Below are positions 57,095 through 64,000 of a stretch of 64,000 bases of DNA, piece by piece. The notes beneath the pieces were generated by a model. It was given only the letters and a program-made list of their open reading frames with translations, was not told the origin of the DNA and ran no database searches. The DNA is from Pandoraea bronchicola (GTDB lineage Bacteria; Pseudomonadota; Gammaproteobacteria; Burkholderiales; Burkholderiaceae), in contig NZ_CABPST010000011.1 in assembly GCF_902459805.1 (NCBI RefSeq), positions 115,208 to 179,207 of the forward strand, read 5' to 3'. The position numbers and the translations under genes were made by a program. Each line of letters begins with the position of its first letter. The stretch's first letter is position 1.

Positions 57095-58021
57095 TCATCC
57101 GGGGAAATGCTGATCGTTTATGTGTTCCGGCAACGGGTAGTCCGCCGCATTCAGCACCCAGCCGCGCTTGTGGGAAAAGTCGTGGCGAGGTGGCGAGAAG
57201 ATGTCGACCAGTTGGTTGATGCCAGCGTCCATTGCGCGGGACGTGTGAGTCGCTTGCGGTGGAATCACCGTAAAAGATGGCGAGCCGCAGTACTCGTGCT
57301 CATCCGGCCGCCAGGCATTCATGTTCGACGTCCACGGCCAACGAACGTGATGAGTGAATCCGCCATCTAGCGCAAGCGAGCCCTGCTCGAACGAGTCGTG
57401 GTGATGGGGTGAGAGTTTCGTGATATCGCGCGGGCCGACATGCGGCGGCAGGAGGTTCACCATGAACGTCGAGCAGCGCCAGATCCGGCCGAAGCGTTCC
57501 GGCTCGTCAGGCACATCGATCGAATAGTGGCGAACGGCCGCGGCGCCAAGCGCCTCAGGCCATGGCTCGAACGGCGGGATGTGAGGGTGGGCTTCCGCGT
57601 ATGCATCCGCGTTCACGCACTTTTCGCACAAGTCGATGCTCCGCGTTGTGTACATCAGCACAAGTCGGCCTGGGCTGGCAGCCCGGACGACGCTCCGTCC
57701 CGCCGGCACGAACGCGATCGAACCGCCTGGAATACGTGTCGTTTCGCCATTCCACTCCACTTCGACGCTGGAAGTCGTATCCGGCTGCAGAACCACGTAT
57801 TCGTCCGGCTGTGCTTCGCGCGTGATTTCCGCGGAGGCGGCGGCATCGACGTAGGCGATCACGAAAGTCTGGCCGCGTGCATACCAGAGCTTTGCGTTCG
57901 GCAGCTCGACCTGAGGGGCCATCGCATGGAACCGTATGTATTCCGCAGGTGAGAATCGCTGATCGCTCATCACTTCTCCGTAGGCGGATAGCGATGCACG
58001 GGGGTCGGAAAATTGATTCAT
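57095..58021 (-). CDS. Cupin-fold protein of unknown function
   Basis: A 308-residue protein with two cupin-like halves. Half one contains QPDEYVVLQPDTTSSVEVEW and GGSIAFVPAGRSVVRAA. Half two contains KLSPHHHDSFEQGSLALDGG, with the metal-type His cluster, and FTVIPPQATHTSRAMDAGIN. This suggests a bicupin with a metal site mainly in the C-terminal half; dioxygenase, isomerase or hydrolase roles are all possible. I do not recognise a named family. It lies 43 bases after the aldolase gene. The start at 58021 follows the AAGAGAG segment; the frame is open further upstream through the aldolase end. Confidence 0.75.
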   Translation of the reverse strand: MNQFSDPRASLSAYGEVMSDQRFSPAEYIRFHAMAPQVELPNAKLWYARGQTFVIAYVDAAASAEITREAQPDEYVVLQPDTTSSVEVEWNGETTRIPGGSIAFVPAGRSVVRAASPGRLVLMYTTRSIDLCEKCVNADAYAEAHPHIPPFEPWPEALGAAAVRHYSIDVPDEPERFGRIWRCSTFMVNLLPPHVGPRDITKLSPHHHDSFEQGSLALDGGFTHHVRWPWTSNMNAWRPDEHEYCGSPSFTVIPPQATHTSRAMDAGINQLVDIFSPPRHDFSHKRGWVLNAADYPLPEHINDQHFPG

Positions 58022-58064
58022 ATCGCTACACTCTCTTGTGAAAACGGTCTGGTCGGCACCAACA

Positions 58065-58856
58065 CTATTGATCGACGCTACGACATGCTGCCGAAAACGC
58101 TTGCAGCGTTTGAGACGCCGCATTGCGCAAGAACCCCTGATCTGATGAAACGACAAACCCGCTCACACCCAGCCGGTGATACTCGGCTGCTTCCTCGGGG
58201 CTGGCAGGGAGCAAGAAAATGGCTTTGCGCGCGCGGCGTGCCGCATCTATCGCCTTTGCGGTTGCCTCGCGGACATCGATGGCGCCCGCGCTTCGGTCGT
58301 TCATCGCCACCGCAAGATCACCGCGCCCGATGAAGATTGCGTCAATGCCGTCGACGTTGACGATCTCATCGACTCGCATAATTGCGGCCGGATCTTCGAT
58401 CATTGCAATCACCGTGACCTCGCGGTCGGCCGTGTCGACGTGCTGCCACATCGAGCGAGCGCCATAGCCGCCGGCGCGTGGCGAGTTGGAGAAGCCGCGT
58501 CCGTTTGCGTAGCGACACGCAGCCACCAACTCCCGAGCTTTTTCAACGCTGTCGACGTGCGGCGCAACGATCCCCGCTGCGCCGTCGTCGAGCGCGGCGA
58601 GGATCAGCGGCGCATTGGTTTCGGCCACCCGGACCAGTGCGGCAACCCCGACGGCACGAGCGCCGAGCAGCGTACGTTCGATCGCCGTACGATCGAACGG
58701 CGCATGTTCCGCATCGATCAGCACGAAGTCATATCCGAGGCTGCCAATGATCTCCGACGCATGCGGCGACGGTGTCTTGATGAACGCTCCGAGAACGGGC
58801 GCTCCGTCACCTGCGAGCAAGCGCTTTCGAAAGCGAAGTGCAGTGGTGTCGGTCAT
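58065..58856 (-). CDS. HpcH/HpaI-family aldolase
   Basis: A 263-residue class II aldolase of the HpaI type, which cleaves 4-hydroxy-2-oxo acids to pyruvate plus an aldehyde. Conserved residues are seen in FVLIDAEHAPFDR (catalytic His), ALVRV (Arg), AMIEDPAAI (Glu) and FIGRGDLAV (metal Asp). The ATG at 58856 has AGGA ten bases upstream; an ATG at 58889 has none. It follows the BKACE gene by 41 bases. In meta-cleavage pathways such an aldolase takes the final dienoate-derived hydroxy-keto acid. Confidence 0.93.
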   Translation of the reverse strand: MTDTTALRFRKRLLAGDGAPVLGAFIKTPSPHASEIIGSLGYDFVLIDAEHAPFDRTAIERTLLGARAVGVAALVRVAETNAPLILAALDDGAAGIVAPHVDSVEKARELVAACRYANGRGFSNSPRAGGYGARSMWQHVDTADREVTVIAMIEDPAAIMRVDEIVNVDGIDAIFIGRGDLAVAMNDRSAGAIDVREATAKAIDAARRARKAIFLLPASPEEAAEYHRLGVSGFVVSSDQGFLRNAASQTLQAFSAACRSVDQ

Positions 58857-58897
58857 GGTGCTGTCATCCTTATGCTGTGCGATTGCCATTCTGCGGG

Positions 58898-59821
58898 TCA
58901 GAACGCGACGTTCTCGCGCCCCTTCAACTGCAGAAGGCTTCGGGCATCGGCGGGCGTCGCGACCTCGAGCGAGAGCGCCTCGAGAATCGTGCGCAGCCGA
59001 CTGACCTGGGCCGCATTGGTCTGAGCAAGCTGCCCCTTACCATTCCAGAGGGAGTCTTCGAGCCCGACCCGGCAGTTACCTCCGAGCGCGGCGGAAAGCG
59101 CGCAGATGCGCATCTGGTTTGCGCCAGCACCCAGCACCGACCAAACGTAATCGTTCCCGAACAGCCGGTCCGCAGTCCGCTTCATATGCAGCAGATCTTC
59201 GGCATCGGCGCCGATCCCGCCCAGCAAACCGAACACCGATTGAATGAACAGTGGCGGTTTCAGATGGCCGCGCTCCAGAAAGTGAGCGGCCGTATAGAGG
59301 TGACCTACGTCGTAGCACTCGATCTCGAAGCGGGTGTTGTTGTCCCGACAGACGCGGAGAATCGTCTCGATATCCTTGAAGGTGTTCTTAAAGATGCGAT
59401 CGTCGCTTCCTTCCAGGTAAGGTCGTTCCCAGTCGTGCTTAAACTCGCGGAAGCGCTTGAGCATTGGATACAGACCGAAATTCATCGACCCCATGTTCAG
59501 CGATGCGACTTCCGGTTTCAGTTGCAGTACAGGCTGCAACCGCTCCTCGACGCTCATCGTCGGTGCCCCGCCCGTAGTGATGTTCACGACGACGTCGCAC
59601 TCGGCCTTGATGCGCGGCAGAAACGCCCGGAAGAGGTCCGGGTCCTGCGATGGACGGCCGTCGATCGGATCTCGAGCGTGAAGGTGAACGAGCGCAGCAC
59701 CAGCATGTGCAGCGTCGATTGCCGATTGCGCGATCTCGTCGGCCGTCACGGGAAGATACGGCGACATTGAAGGCGTATGAATCGAGCCCGTGATCGCGCA
59801 GGTAATGATGACTTTGCTCAC
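58898..59821 (-). CDS. BKACE (beta-keto acid cleavage enzyme, DUF849)
   Basis: A 307-residue BKACE-family TIM-barrel enzyme. These zinc enzymes condense a beta-keto acid with acetyl-CoA to give acetoacetate and an acyl-CoA; 3-keto-5-aminohexanoate cleavage is the founding reaction. Motifs: the N-terminal VIITCAITGSIHTPSMSP, the metal site HLHARDPIDGRPSQDP, NITTGGAP, and VGLEDSLW near the end. GTG at 59821 is the start, with AGGA upstream; homology begins there although the frame is open further. The beta-keto substrate is not known; a side-chain oxidation product of the aromatic acid is a possibility. Confidence 0.92.
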   Translation of the reverse strand: MSKVIITCAITGSIHTPSMSPYLPVTADEIAQSAIDAAHAGAALVHLHARDPIDGRPSQDPDLFRAFLPRIKAECDVVVNITTGGAPTMSVEERLQPVLQLKPEVASLNMGSMNFGLYPMLKRFREFKHDWERPYLEGSDDRIFKNTFKDIETILRVCRDNNTRFEIECYDVGHLYTAAHFLERGHLKPPLFIQSVFGLLGGIGADAEDLLHMKRTADRLFGNDYVWSVLGAGANQMRICALSAALGGNCRVGLEDSLWNGKGQLAQTNAAQVSRLRTILEALSLEVATPADARSLLQLKGRENVAF

Positions 59822-59859
59822 AACGTTTCCTGTTCCGTTGGTGCGTCGTGAGACGCGGC

Positions 59860-60603
59860 TTACTGAATCGATGGTGTCGTAGCGGTCACGGCGGCAGATG
59901 TCCTGGCGAGAAACGCGACGGCTGCCTGGCGAAACTGCAGGGACTGCGGTAGTGCGAGGTGATCGACGCCTTCCAGCATCAGTGTGGCGGGGTTCGGGAG
60001 CGCGTCGACGAGCGGCTCCACAGGTAACGCGACCATGTCTTCGTCGCCGCAGACCAGCAGCACGGGACAGCGAATTGTCGACAAGCGGCGTTTTGTGAGC
60101 CGTGGGTTCGGCGGTCTGCACAGACACGCCGCGAGCGCAAGCGGGTCGTTTCCTGCCGCGACACCGTATTCCGCCAGGGCCTTGACCGCTGGCGGGGTAT
60201 CCGGACGAGGTCCGAACCGAAGGCAATCTGCTAGCGACGCGCCCACACCCTCGGGAGCAAATGCATTCCCGCCCAGTCCGCCAAGAACCATTCGTTGAAA
60301 GGTGCCCGGAAGACGCGACTCGATTTCGAGCAACACCTTGCAGCCGAGGGAATAGCCCAGGCCGAGCAAGCCGTCGCTCGATTGCGGAAGCCGTTCGATC
60401 ACCGAGGCTGCGAGATCGGAGTACGACTCGGGTTCATGGGGATGCTGCGCGTCACCGTGGCCGAGCAGGTCGATGCCGACGGGGTCCAGGCCTGCGGCTT
60501 GCAACTGCCTGGTCCAGCCGTTCTCTTTCCACACCGAACGACTTGATCCGCCCCAGCCGTGAAGCATTACGACTGTCTTGCCGGAGGATGATTTTTTCGA
60601 CAT
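59860..60603 (-). CDS. Alpha/beta hydrolase, probably meta-cleavage product hydrolase-like
   Basis: A 247-residue alpha/beta hydrolase: oxyanion segment VVMLHGWGGSSR, nucleophile elbow GYSLGCK (Ser), acid in LLVCGDEDMVALP (Asp) and His in EGVDHLALP. Placed right after an MhpB-type dioxygenase, it is most simply the C-C bond hydrolase acting on the ring-fission product, as MhpC does; general esterase activity cannot be excluded. The start at 60603 lacks a clear ribosome site. The frame extends into the dioxygenase gene, and an earlier start (60714) cannot be ruled out. Confidence 0.88.
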   Translation of the reverse strand: MSKKSSSGKTVVMLHGWGGSSRSVWKENGWTRQLQAAGLDPVGIDLLGHGDAQHPHEPESYSDLAASVIERLPQSSDGLLGLGYSLGCKVLLEIESRLPGTFQRMVLGGLGGNAFAPEGVGASLADCLRFGPRPDTPPAVKALAEYGVAAGNDPLALAACLCRPPNPRLTKRRLSTIRCPVLLVCGDEDMVALPVEPLVDALPNPATLMLEGVDHLALPQSLQFRQAAVAFLARTSAAVTATTPSIQ

Positions 60604-60679
60604 GGCATTGTCTGGCGTGCGTTGGGATCTGAATGGCGGAGGTGACGAGGTATTTGCCTCCGCGTTTCGCGAGCGGCGA

Positions 60680-61687
60680 TCAGCCGTTGGTACGATTTGA
60701 AGCGAGGCGACCATGGACGACACCTACGCCAACGGCCAATGTCGTGTCCCCCGAGTAGTAATCAACGGTGAACTCGGCGTGCTGGTCGTACGCCTGTGCG
60801 GCTGCCGCCGCGGCAATCCACAGCCGCACCTCGCTACCGCCGTAGCCCGCTGCACCGAGAACCTCGTCGTCCGTCCAAGAATCGAATTCCTCCAGTTCTC
60901 CGCTGGCAAGCACATTGAGGAATTTCTGATCCCATTCCTTGTTGATCCACGGGGCGACGAATTCACCACGGACTAGCTTTCCGCTGAGCTGGTCCATGCT
61001 CTCGACGATATCCTGACGCCATTGCTCACGGCTGATCGTCCCCTTCTCCCCGCCATACACAAGATAGTCCTGCACCGCTTCGCTGGGAGCCGTGTCGTAC
61101 TGCGGAAACACGAAGCTGGTCTGGTGAGATAACCCCCCCGTGCCGAGGAAAGCCACGCGCTTGTTCAGCGTACGCGCAAAGCGGCCTATCTCTTCACCGA
61201 TCTGGCGGCACCGCCTTAACGTGGGGCGCGGATCGGAAATTGTATTGACATGGATCGGAAGCACTTGCGTCGCACCGAGATCTCCGAGGAAGTAGTGCAG
61301 CGGGTTCGAAAAACCATGGTCGACCTCCATCGCATACGATGAGGCGATGTCGAAGTCGCGTTCGACCAGATAGTTGGTCAGAGCGACAGCGGTGTCCATC
61401 GGCACGTCCAGACGACCGGGCCATCCGCCGCAATCCGCGAGCGCCTCTGCCGCGTGTGCGATCGCGAACTGCGGCATCAGCTTGAGGTGGATGCCGTCCA
61501 GATGGTTACCACCGAATATCACGAGGAGTTCGGGATCAAATTCGCGAAATTCGTCGACTCGTTTCTGGTACGCCAGCCAGAACTCGCTGTTTGCTGCGAT
61601 GTCCTGTCGCTCCTGGATTTTTGTGAGCGGGACATGAGGAACGCATGCAAAATACCCGGACGATCGATTGATGAGGCTGCTAGACAT
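60680..61687 (-). CDS. MhpB-type extradiol catechol dioxygenase (LigB superfamily)
   Basis: A 335-residue type II extradiol dioxygenase resembling E. coli MhpB (2,3-dihydroxyphenylpropionate 1,2-dioxygenase) along its length. Shared active-site segments are VPHVPL near the N-terminus, YAMEVDHGFSNPLHYFLG, NKRVAFLGTGGLSHQ and WDQKFLNVLASGELEEFDS. The MhpB segment PDHYNGF reads GNHLDGI here, keeping the His but changing the surround, so substrate range may differ. GGAGGAG lies seven bases before the ATG. It ring-opens a catechol made by the flavin monooxygenase. Confidence 0.95.
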   Translation of the reverse strand: MSSSLINRSSGYFACVPHVPLTKIQERQDIAANSEFWLAYQKRVDEFREFDPELLVIFGGNHLDGIHLKLMPQFAIAHAAEALADCGGWPGRLDVPMDTAVALTNYLVERDFDIASSYAMEVDHGFSNPLHYFLGDLGATQVLPIHVNTISDPRPTLRRCRQIGEEIGRFARTLNKRVAFLGTGGLSHQTSFVFPQYDTAPSEAVQDYLVYGGEKGTISREQWRQDIVESMDQLSGKLVRGEFVAPWINKEWDQKFLNVLASGELEEFDSWTDDEVLGAAGYGGSEVRLWIAAAAAAQAYDQHAEFTVDYYSGDTTLAVGVGVVHGRLASNRTNG

Positions 61688-61717
61688 GAGTGTTCTCCTC
61701 CAGAGGACTGCTTTCAG

Positions 61718-62164
61718 TTAACGCGCGAAACTTGCAGCGGCCGCGCCGACGAAGGTCGGTTTGATGATCCTTTTCTCAAGCAGGATTACGCCGTCGCCAT
61801 GCCGTACAAAGACATCCGAAACATCGGCGATCGTCGCCGGAACGTCCGACGCTATCGGAATCTGTCCTGAGCCCGCAAATACAGTTACGACTGATCGCGC
61901 TTCCCAGCGATTCTGAAGGGCGGAGACAATCTGAAAGCCCGTCGCCACGTGGCGCGTGATCCGTCCGGACTCAGTGTTCTTGCGTTCACGCTCGGTAAAG
62001 AACCGATCGATCGCCTGGTGCCCCACCAACTCGAGCGTGCCGAGCACCAGCCGACCATCCTTGGCGAATAACTCACTGGCTGCAGTCGATGTGCGCTGAT
62101 CCGCGCATGCCCAGTACTCCGCATTCAATCTCGACAACTCGAAATACGCCTCGAAACAGATCAT
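61718..62164 (-). CDS. NTF2-like (SnoaL-type) small protein
   Basis: A 148-residue protein with an NTF2-like pattern: an N-terminal helix pair (LNAEYWACADQRTSTAASEL), then LFAKDGRLVLGTLELVGHQA-type strands and IVSALQNRWEARSVVTVF. Such proteins act as hydratases, isomerases or ring-hydroxylase beta-like subunits; here a hydratase role would fill the missing step of the pathway, but this is a guess. It is the first gene of the cluster; its promoter region holds the 34-bp inverted repeat. Confidence 0.8.
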   Translation of the reverse strand: MICFEAYFELSRLNAEYWACADQRTSTAASELFAKDGRLVLGTLELVGHQAIDRFFTERERKNTESGRITRHVATGFQIVSALQNRWEARSVVTVFAGSGQIPIASDVPATIADVSDVFVRHGDGVILLEKRIIKPTFVGAAAASFAR

Positions 62165-62277
62165 CTGTCACCTCGGTGTCGCCGCCTCACGCCGAGGGCC
62201 GGCCTTGTCATCTGTAGTGGTTCGATCGTGAGGCGACGAAACGTAGCGCAATTCGTTCTTCCGGCCGATCTTATTTT

Positions 62278-62311
62278 TTTACTAACAGTCCGTTTTTTGA
62301 CTGTGTGTAAA
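62278..62311. promoter_or_regulatory. 34-bp inverted repeat ahead of the catabolic operon
   Basis: Arms of 13 bases, TTTACTAACAGTC and GACTGTGTGTAAA, match at 11 positions around an 8-base T-rich spacer. On the minus strand TTTACA can serve as -35, and the dyad covers the spacer and -10 region upstream of the NTF2-like gene, the arrangement expected for repression. The TetR at 52897 is a possible binder. Confidence 0.6.
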
Positions 62312-62676
62312 GTTTAGTGAGCGGGGGGTATCGATGTCGATAAGGGTAAATACTTGCCCGGCCTGAGCTGCAATGCGTGCGGGAACATCCGGTTGCCGTC
62401 GGCCACGCCGGCTCCGACGAAGTCCGCAACGCTATTGCGAAGCCGTGGTCGTGACATGGTCTCCGGCGGTAACAAGCCGGTTCAGTCAGCGAGACGGAAC
62501 TGAAGAGGTGTTTGCGAGCAGGACGTATGTACCGTCGTGCAAAGGATCGTGAAGTCGCAACGCGTGGGCAAACGTGTGACTTCTTCGATGTTGGCGGCAA
62601 ACTCGGAAAGGAGATCGCGCCGGGTTCGGATCATCCGATGGGCGTGAAGGGCTGGGCCGAACCGGCGACGGTGTCC
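62312..62676. other. Intergenic region at the junction to accessory DNA
   Basis: No convincing gene. On the minus strand a 50-codon frame (62482-62634, starting MIRTRRDLLSEFAANIEEVT) follows the nuclease-like gene at close distance; its composition is weakly protein-like and it may be a fragment. No terminator was seen. Confidence 0.35.
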
Positions 62677-63276
62677 TTATTTCAGAATCCCGGACAACGC
62701 TTTGATTGCGCTGTCGAGGGAGTTCTGGGCATCCAGCTTCCGGTCTTTCAGCAGCGGAAAGACCTTGTCGAGCGGAGACATCGCCCACCAGAGGCTGTCT
62801 TCTTTCAGCTCATCGACGGCCTTCCAGTAATGCCGCCAGACCTGATCGTCTTCATATTTCAGTTGAACGCTGTACTTCTCGTCTTGGTATCTGACTCGAC
62901 AGCACCGCAGATAAGTCGACGGATAGTACAGGCCCTTGTGATTCGGGGGATCGGCGTTGATCGAGACAAGTACGAGCTCGCCAAAAATCTCGGCCTGTGG
63001 CCTGATCTCCTCGAACAGGTCTTTTCCCCATTTGCTGCGGTATTTCACCTCGACCAGGAATTTGTCGTCTTGGCCCTTCGTCATCACGGTGAAGTCTGGC
63101 AGGCGGCTCATGGCATCCGGGTAAGCCAGCTTCGCGTACTCGAAGCTGGACATGCAGGAGAGCTCCCGAATGATTTTCTCGATGCCCGAGTCGATAACGC
63201 GATACCCCGCGTCTTCGAGGATCGCCTTGACGATACCCTCGGTCATCTCCTTTTTTATGCGGTTCTCGAAATCCAT
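62677..63276 (-). CDS. Orphan PD-(D/E)XK nuclease-like protein
   Basis: A 199-residue protein with no recognised name. It carries a restriction-endonuclease-type core: LPDFTVMTKGQDDKFLVEVK, that is PD, then VEVK (the D-E-K catalytic pattern) in the right order, preceded by a helix and a glutamate (MDFENRIKKEMTEGIV). The C-terminal third is rich in charged and aromatic residues. It sits next to an integrase pseudogene and lacks a partner methylase, so a defence, toxin-like or repair role are all open. Base composition is lower in GC than the core genes. Confidence 0.6.
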   Translation of the reverse strand: MDFENRIKKEMTEGIVKAILEDAGYRVIDSGIEKIIRELSCMSSFEYAKLAYPDAMSRLPDFTVMTKGQDDKFLVEVKYRSKWGKDLFEEIRPQAEIFGELVLVSINADPPNHKGLYYPSTYLRCCRVRYQDEKYSVQLKYEDDQVWRHYWKAVDELKEDSLWWAMSPLDKVFPLLKDRKLDAQNSLDSAIKALSGILK

Positions 63277-63389
63277 GGCGTGAAAGCGGGCAGGGCGGAA
63301 TCGTAGCGTTCTGCCGACTGCATGATCTCCTATCTGTCGAACTGCCCCTCGTGGGCAGCAGGCGTGAATCCGGGCGCTATCTTGAGGCG

Positions 63390-63870
63390 TTACCAGAAAT
63401 GCTTGATCGGAAATTCCAGTCGATCAATGGCCCGCTTCAAAACGGATAACGGCTTCTCGTGCTAATAGTTGACGACGTGCGGCGAGGAAAAATCCACTTT
63501 TGCCTGTTCGTAGAGCCCGACTAGGGCCATCAGCATCACGGGGTGGACGTTCATTTGCGTCAGGCGGGTAATAAAGGTGTGGCGCAGCGAGTGAAACACC
63601 TTGTGCTTGTCTGAAACCTTGAGGAGGTTCAGAGAATCGCCATGCCGGCATGAGATGTTTTTGCTATAGCCGTTCTTGCCGGGCTTCCGGTGCGAGAACG
63701 GCATGGGGGCGTTCTCGGCTCGCAGGTCTTCCACTTAGGTGGGGAACCCGGACGCTTCGATTTCCCTGTGCATCGGGAATTTGCGGATCGAATTGCGGTT
63801 CTTGGCTGCTTTGATCTCGAAGTCGTGAATGCCCCTGTCCTCGGGCTGAATATTCGCGAGCTTCACCCCG
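63390..63870 (-). pseudogene. Tyrosine-recombinase integrase, decayed C-terminal part
   Basis: One minus-strand frame, read through two stops, gives a typical integrase C-terminus: GVKLANIQPEDRGIHDF, KNRNSIRKFPMHREIEASGF, then TAA (63735-63737), then KHKVFHSLRHTFITRLTQMN with the catalytic box His-x-x-Arg-His, then LYEQAKVDFSSPHVVNY, TAG (63462-63464), and HEKPLSVLKRAIDRLEFPIK before the true stop at 63390. The N-terminal half is missing: homology stops at the 50-bp repeats at 63871, probably an element insertion. The catalytic Tyr of the VGLYEQ segment is present. The integrase cannot be functional. Confidence 0.8.
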
Positions 63871-63970
63871 TTCTGACCCTACACCCGAATTAGTACCGAT
63901 CAGAAGTAGAAATTTCCGGCTTCTGACCCTACACCCGAATTAGTACCGATCAGAAGTAGAAATTTCCGGC
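63871..63970. repeat. Two perfect tandem copies of a 50-bp unit (probable mobile-element end)
   Basis: The unit begins TTCTGACCCTACACCCGAAT and ends TAGAAATTTCCGGC; copies lie at 63871-63920 and 63921-63970 and are identical. A third copy starts at 63971 with TTC and then diverges. Each unit contains TTCTGA and TCAGAA as internal inverted hexamers. Tandem end repeats of this kind are typical of IS21-like elements with multiple transposase sites. The position, exactly where the integrase homology breaks, supports an element end; the family assignment is inference. Confidence 0.6.
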
Positions 63971-64000
63971 TTCGGGGTTTCGTCCGTCAAGGCGCGCTGC

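Noticed and set aside
62271-62600. Minus-strand 109-codon frame upstream of the NTF2-like gene
   Set aside because: It runs through the palindromic promoter region and has no protein-like pattern.

Overview
The window is GC-rich, gene-dense chromosomal DNA of a betaproteobacterium. The gene order surA-pdxA-rsmA, glyQ-glyS-gmhB-plsC and miaB-ybeZ-ybeY-corC-lnt, and the general gene content, point to Burkholderiaceae; Pandoraea is the closest guess, made from memory of gene content and not from a search. No rRNA, tRNA or CRISPR array was seen.

Layout. 1-20 kb is mostly housekeeping: a 5'-truncated surA, then pdxA and rsmA on the plus strand; after that a long minus-strand series (gloA, a YgjP-type protease, plsC, gmhB, glyS/glyQ, lnt, corC, chaC, ybeY, phoH, miaB) ending in a zinc/manganese ABC operon that has a 40-codon leader gene and a Zur-like palindrome. 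21-26 kb holds the stress-linked trio PrkA kinase (yeaG), DUF444 protein (yeaH) and SpoVR (ycgB), with a VOC protein attached, followed by a convergent diguanylate cyclase. 28-33 kb is a four-gene osmoprotectant ABC transporter and an MscS channel, so both belong to osmotic control. 34-43 kb has an old yellow enzyme, an MFS transporter/TetR pair, a chemoreceptor, and a threonine-degradation pair (kbl and an SDR-type threonine dehydrogenase) divergent from an XRE-cupin regulator. 43-52 kb has an outer membrane protein, a two-gene ABC system with a fused double permease, a TPR-glycosyltransferase, an AI-2E family permease, a NhaR-like LysR regulator and TerC.

53.8-62.2 kb is the most interesting part: a minus-strand catabolic cluster. 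It encodes a FadL-type porin, a two-component flavin monooxygenase with its reductase, a cupin protein, an HpaI-type aldolase, a BKACE enzyme, an alpha/beta hydrolase, an MhpB-type extradiol dioxygenase and an NTF2-like protein. A TetR regulator lies at its far end and a 34-bp inverted repeat sits in front of its first gene. The set reads as uptake, ring hydroxylation, meta-cleavage, hydrolysis and aldol/Claisen-type cleavage of an unidentified phenolic acid.

62.6-64 kb is accessory DNA: an orphan PD-(D/E)XK nuclease-like gene, a tyrosine-integrase pseudogene with two in-frame stops, and two perfect 50-bp tandem repeats that look like the end of a mobile element interrupting the integrase.
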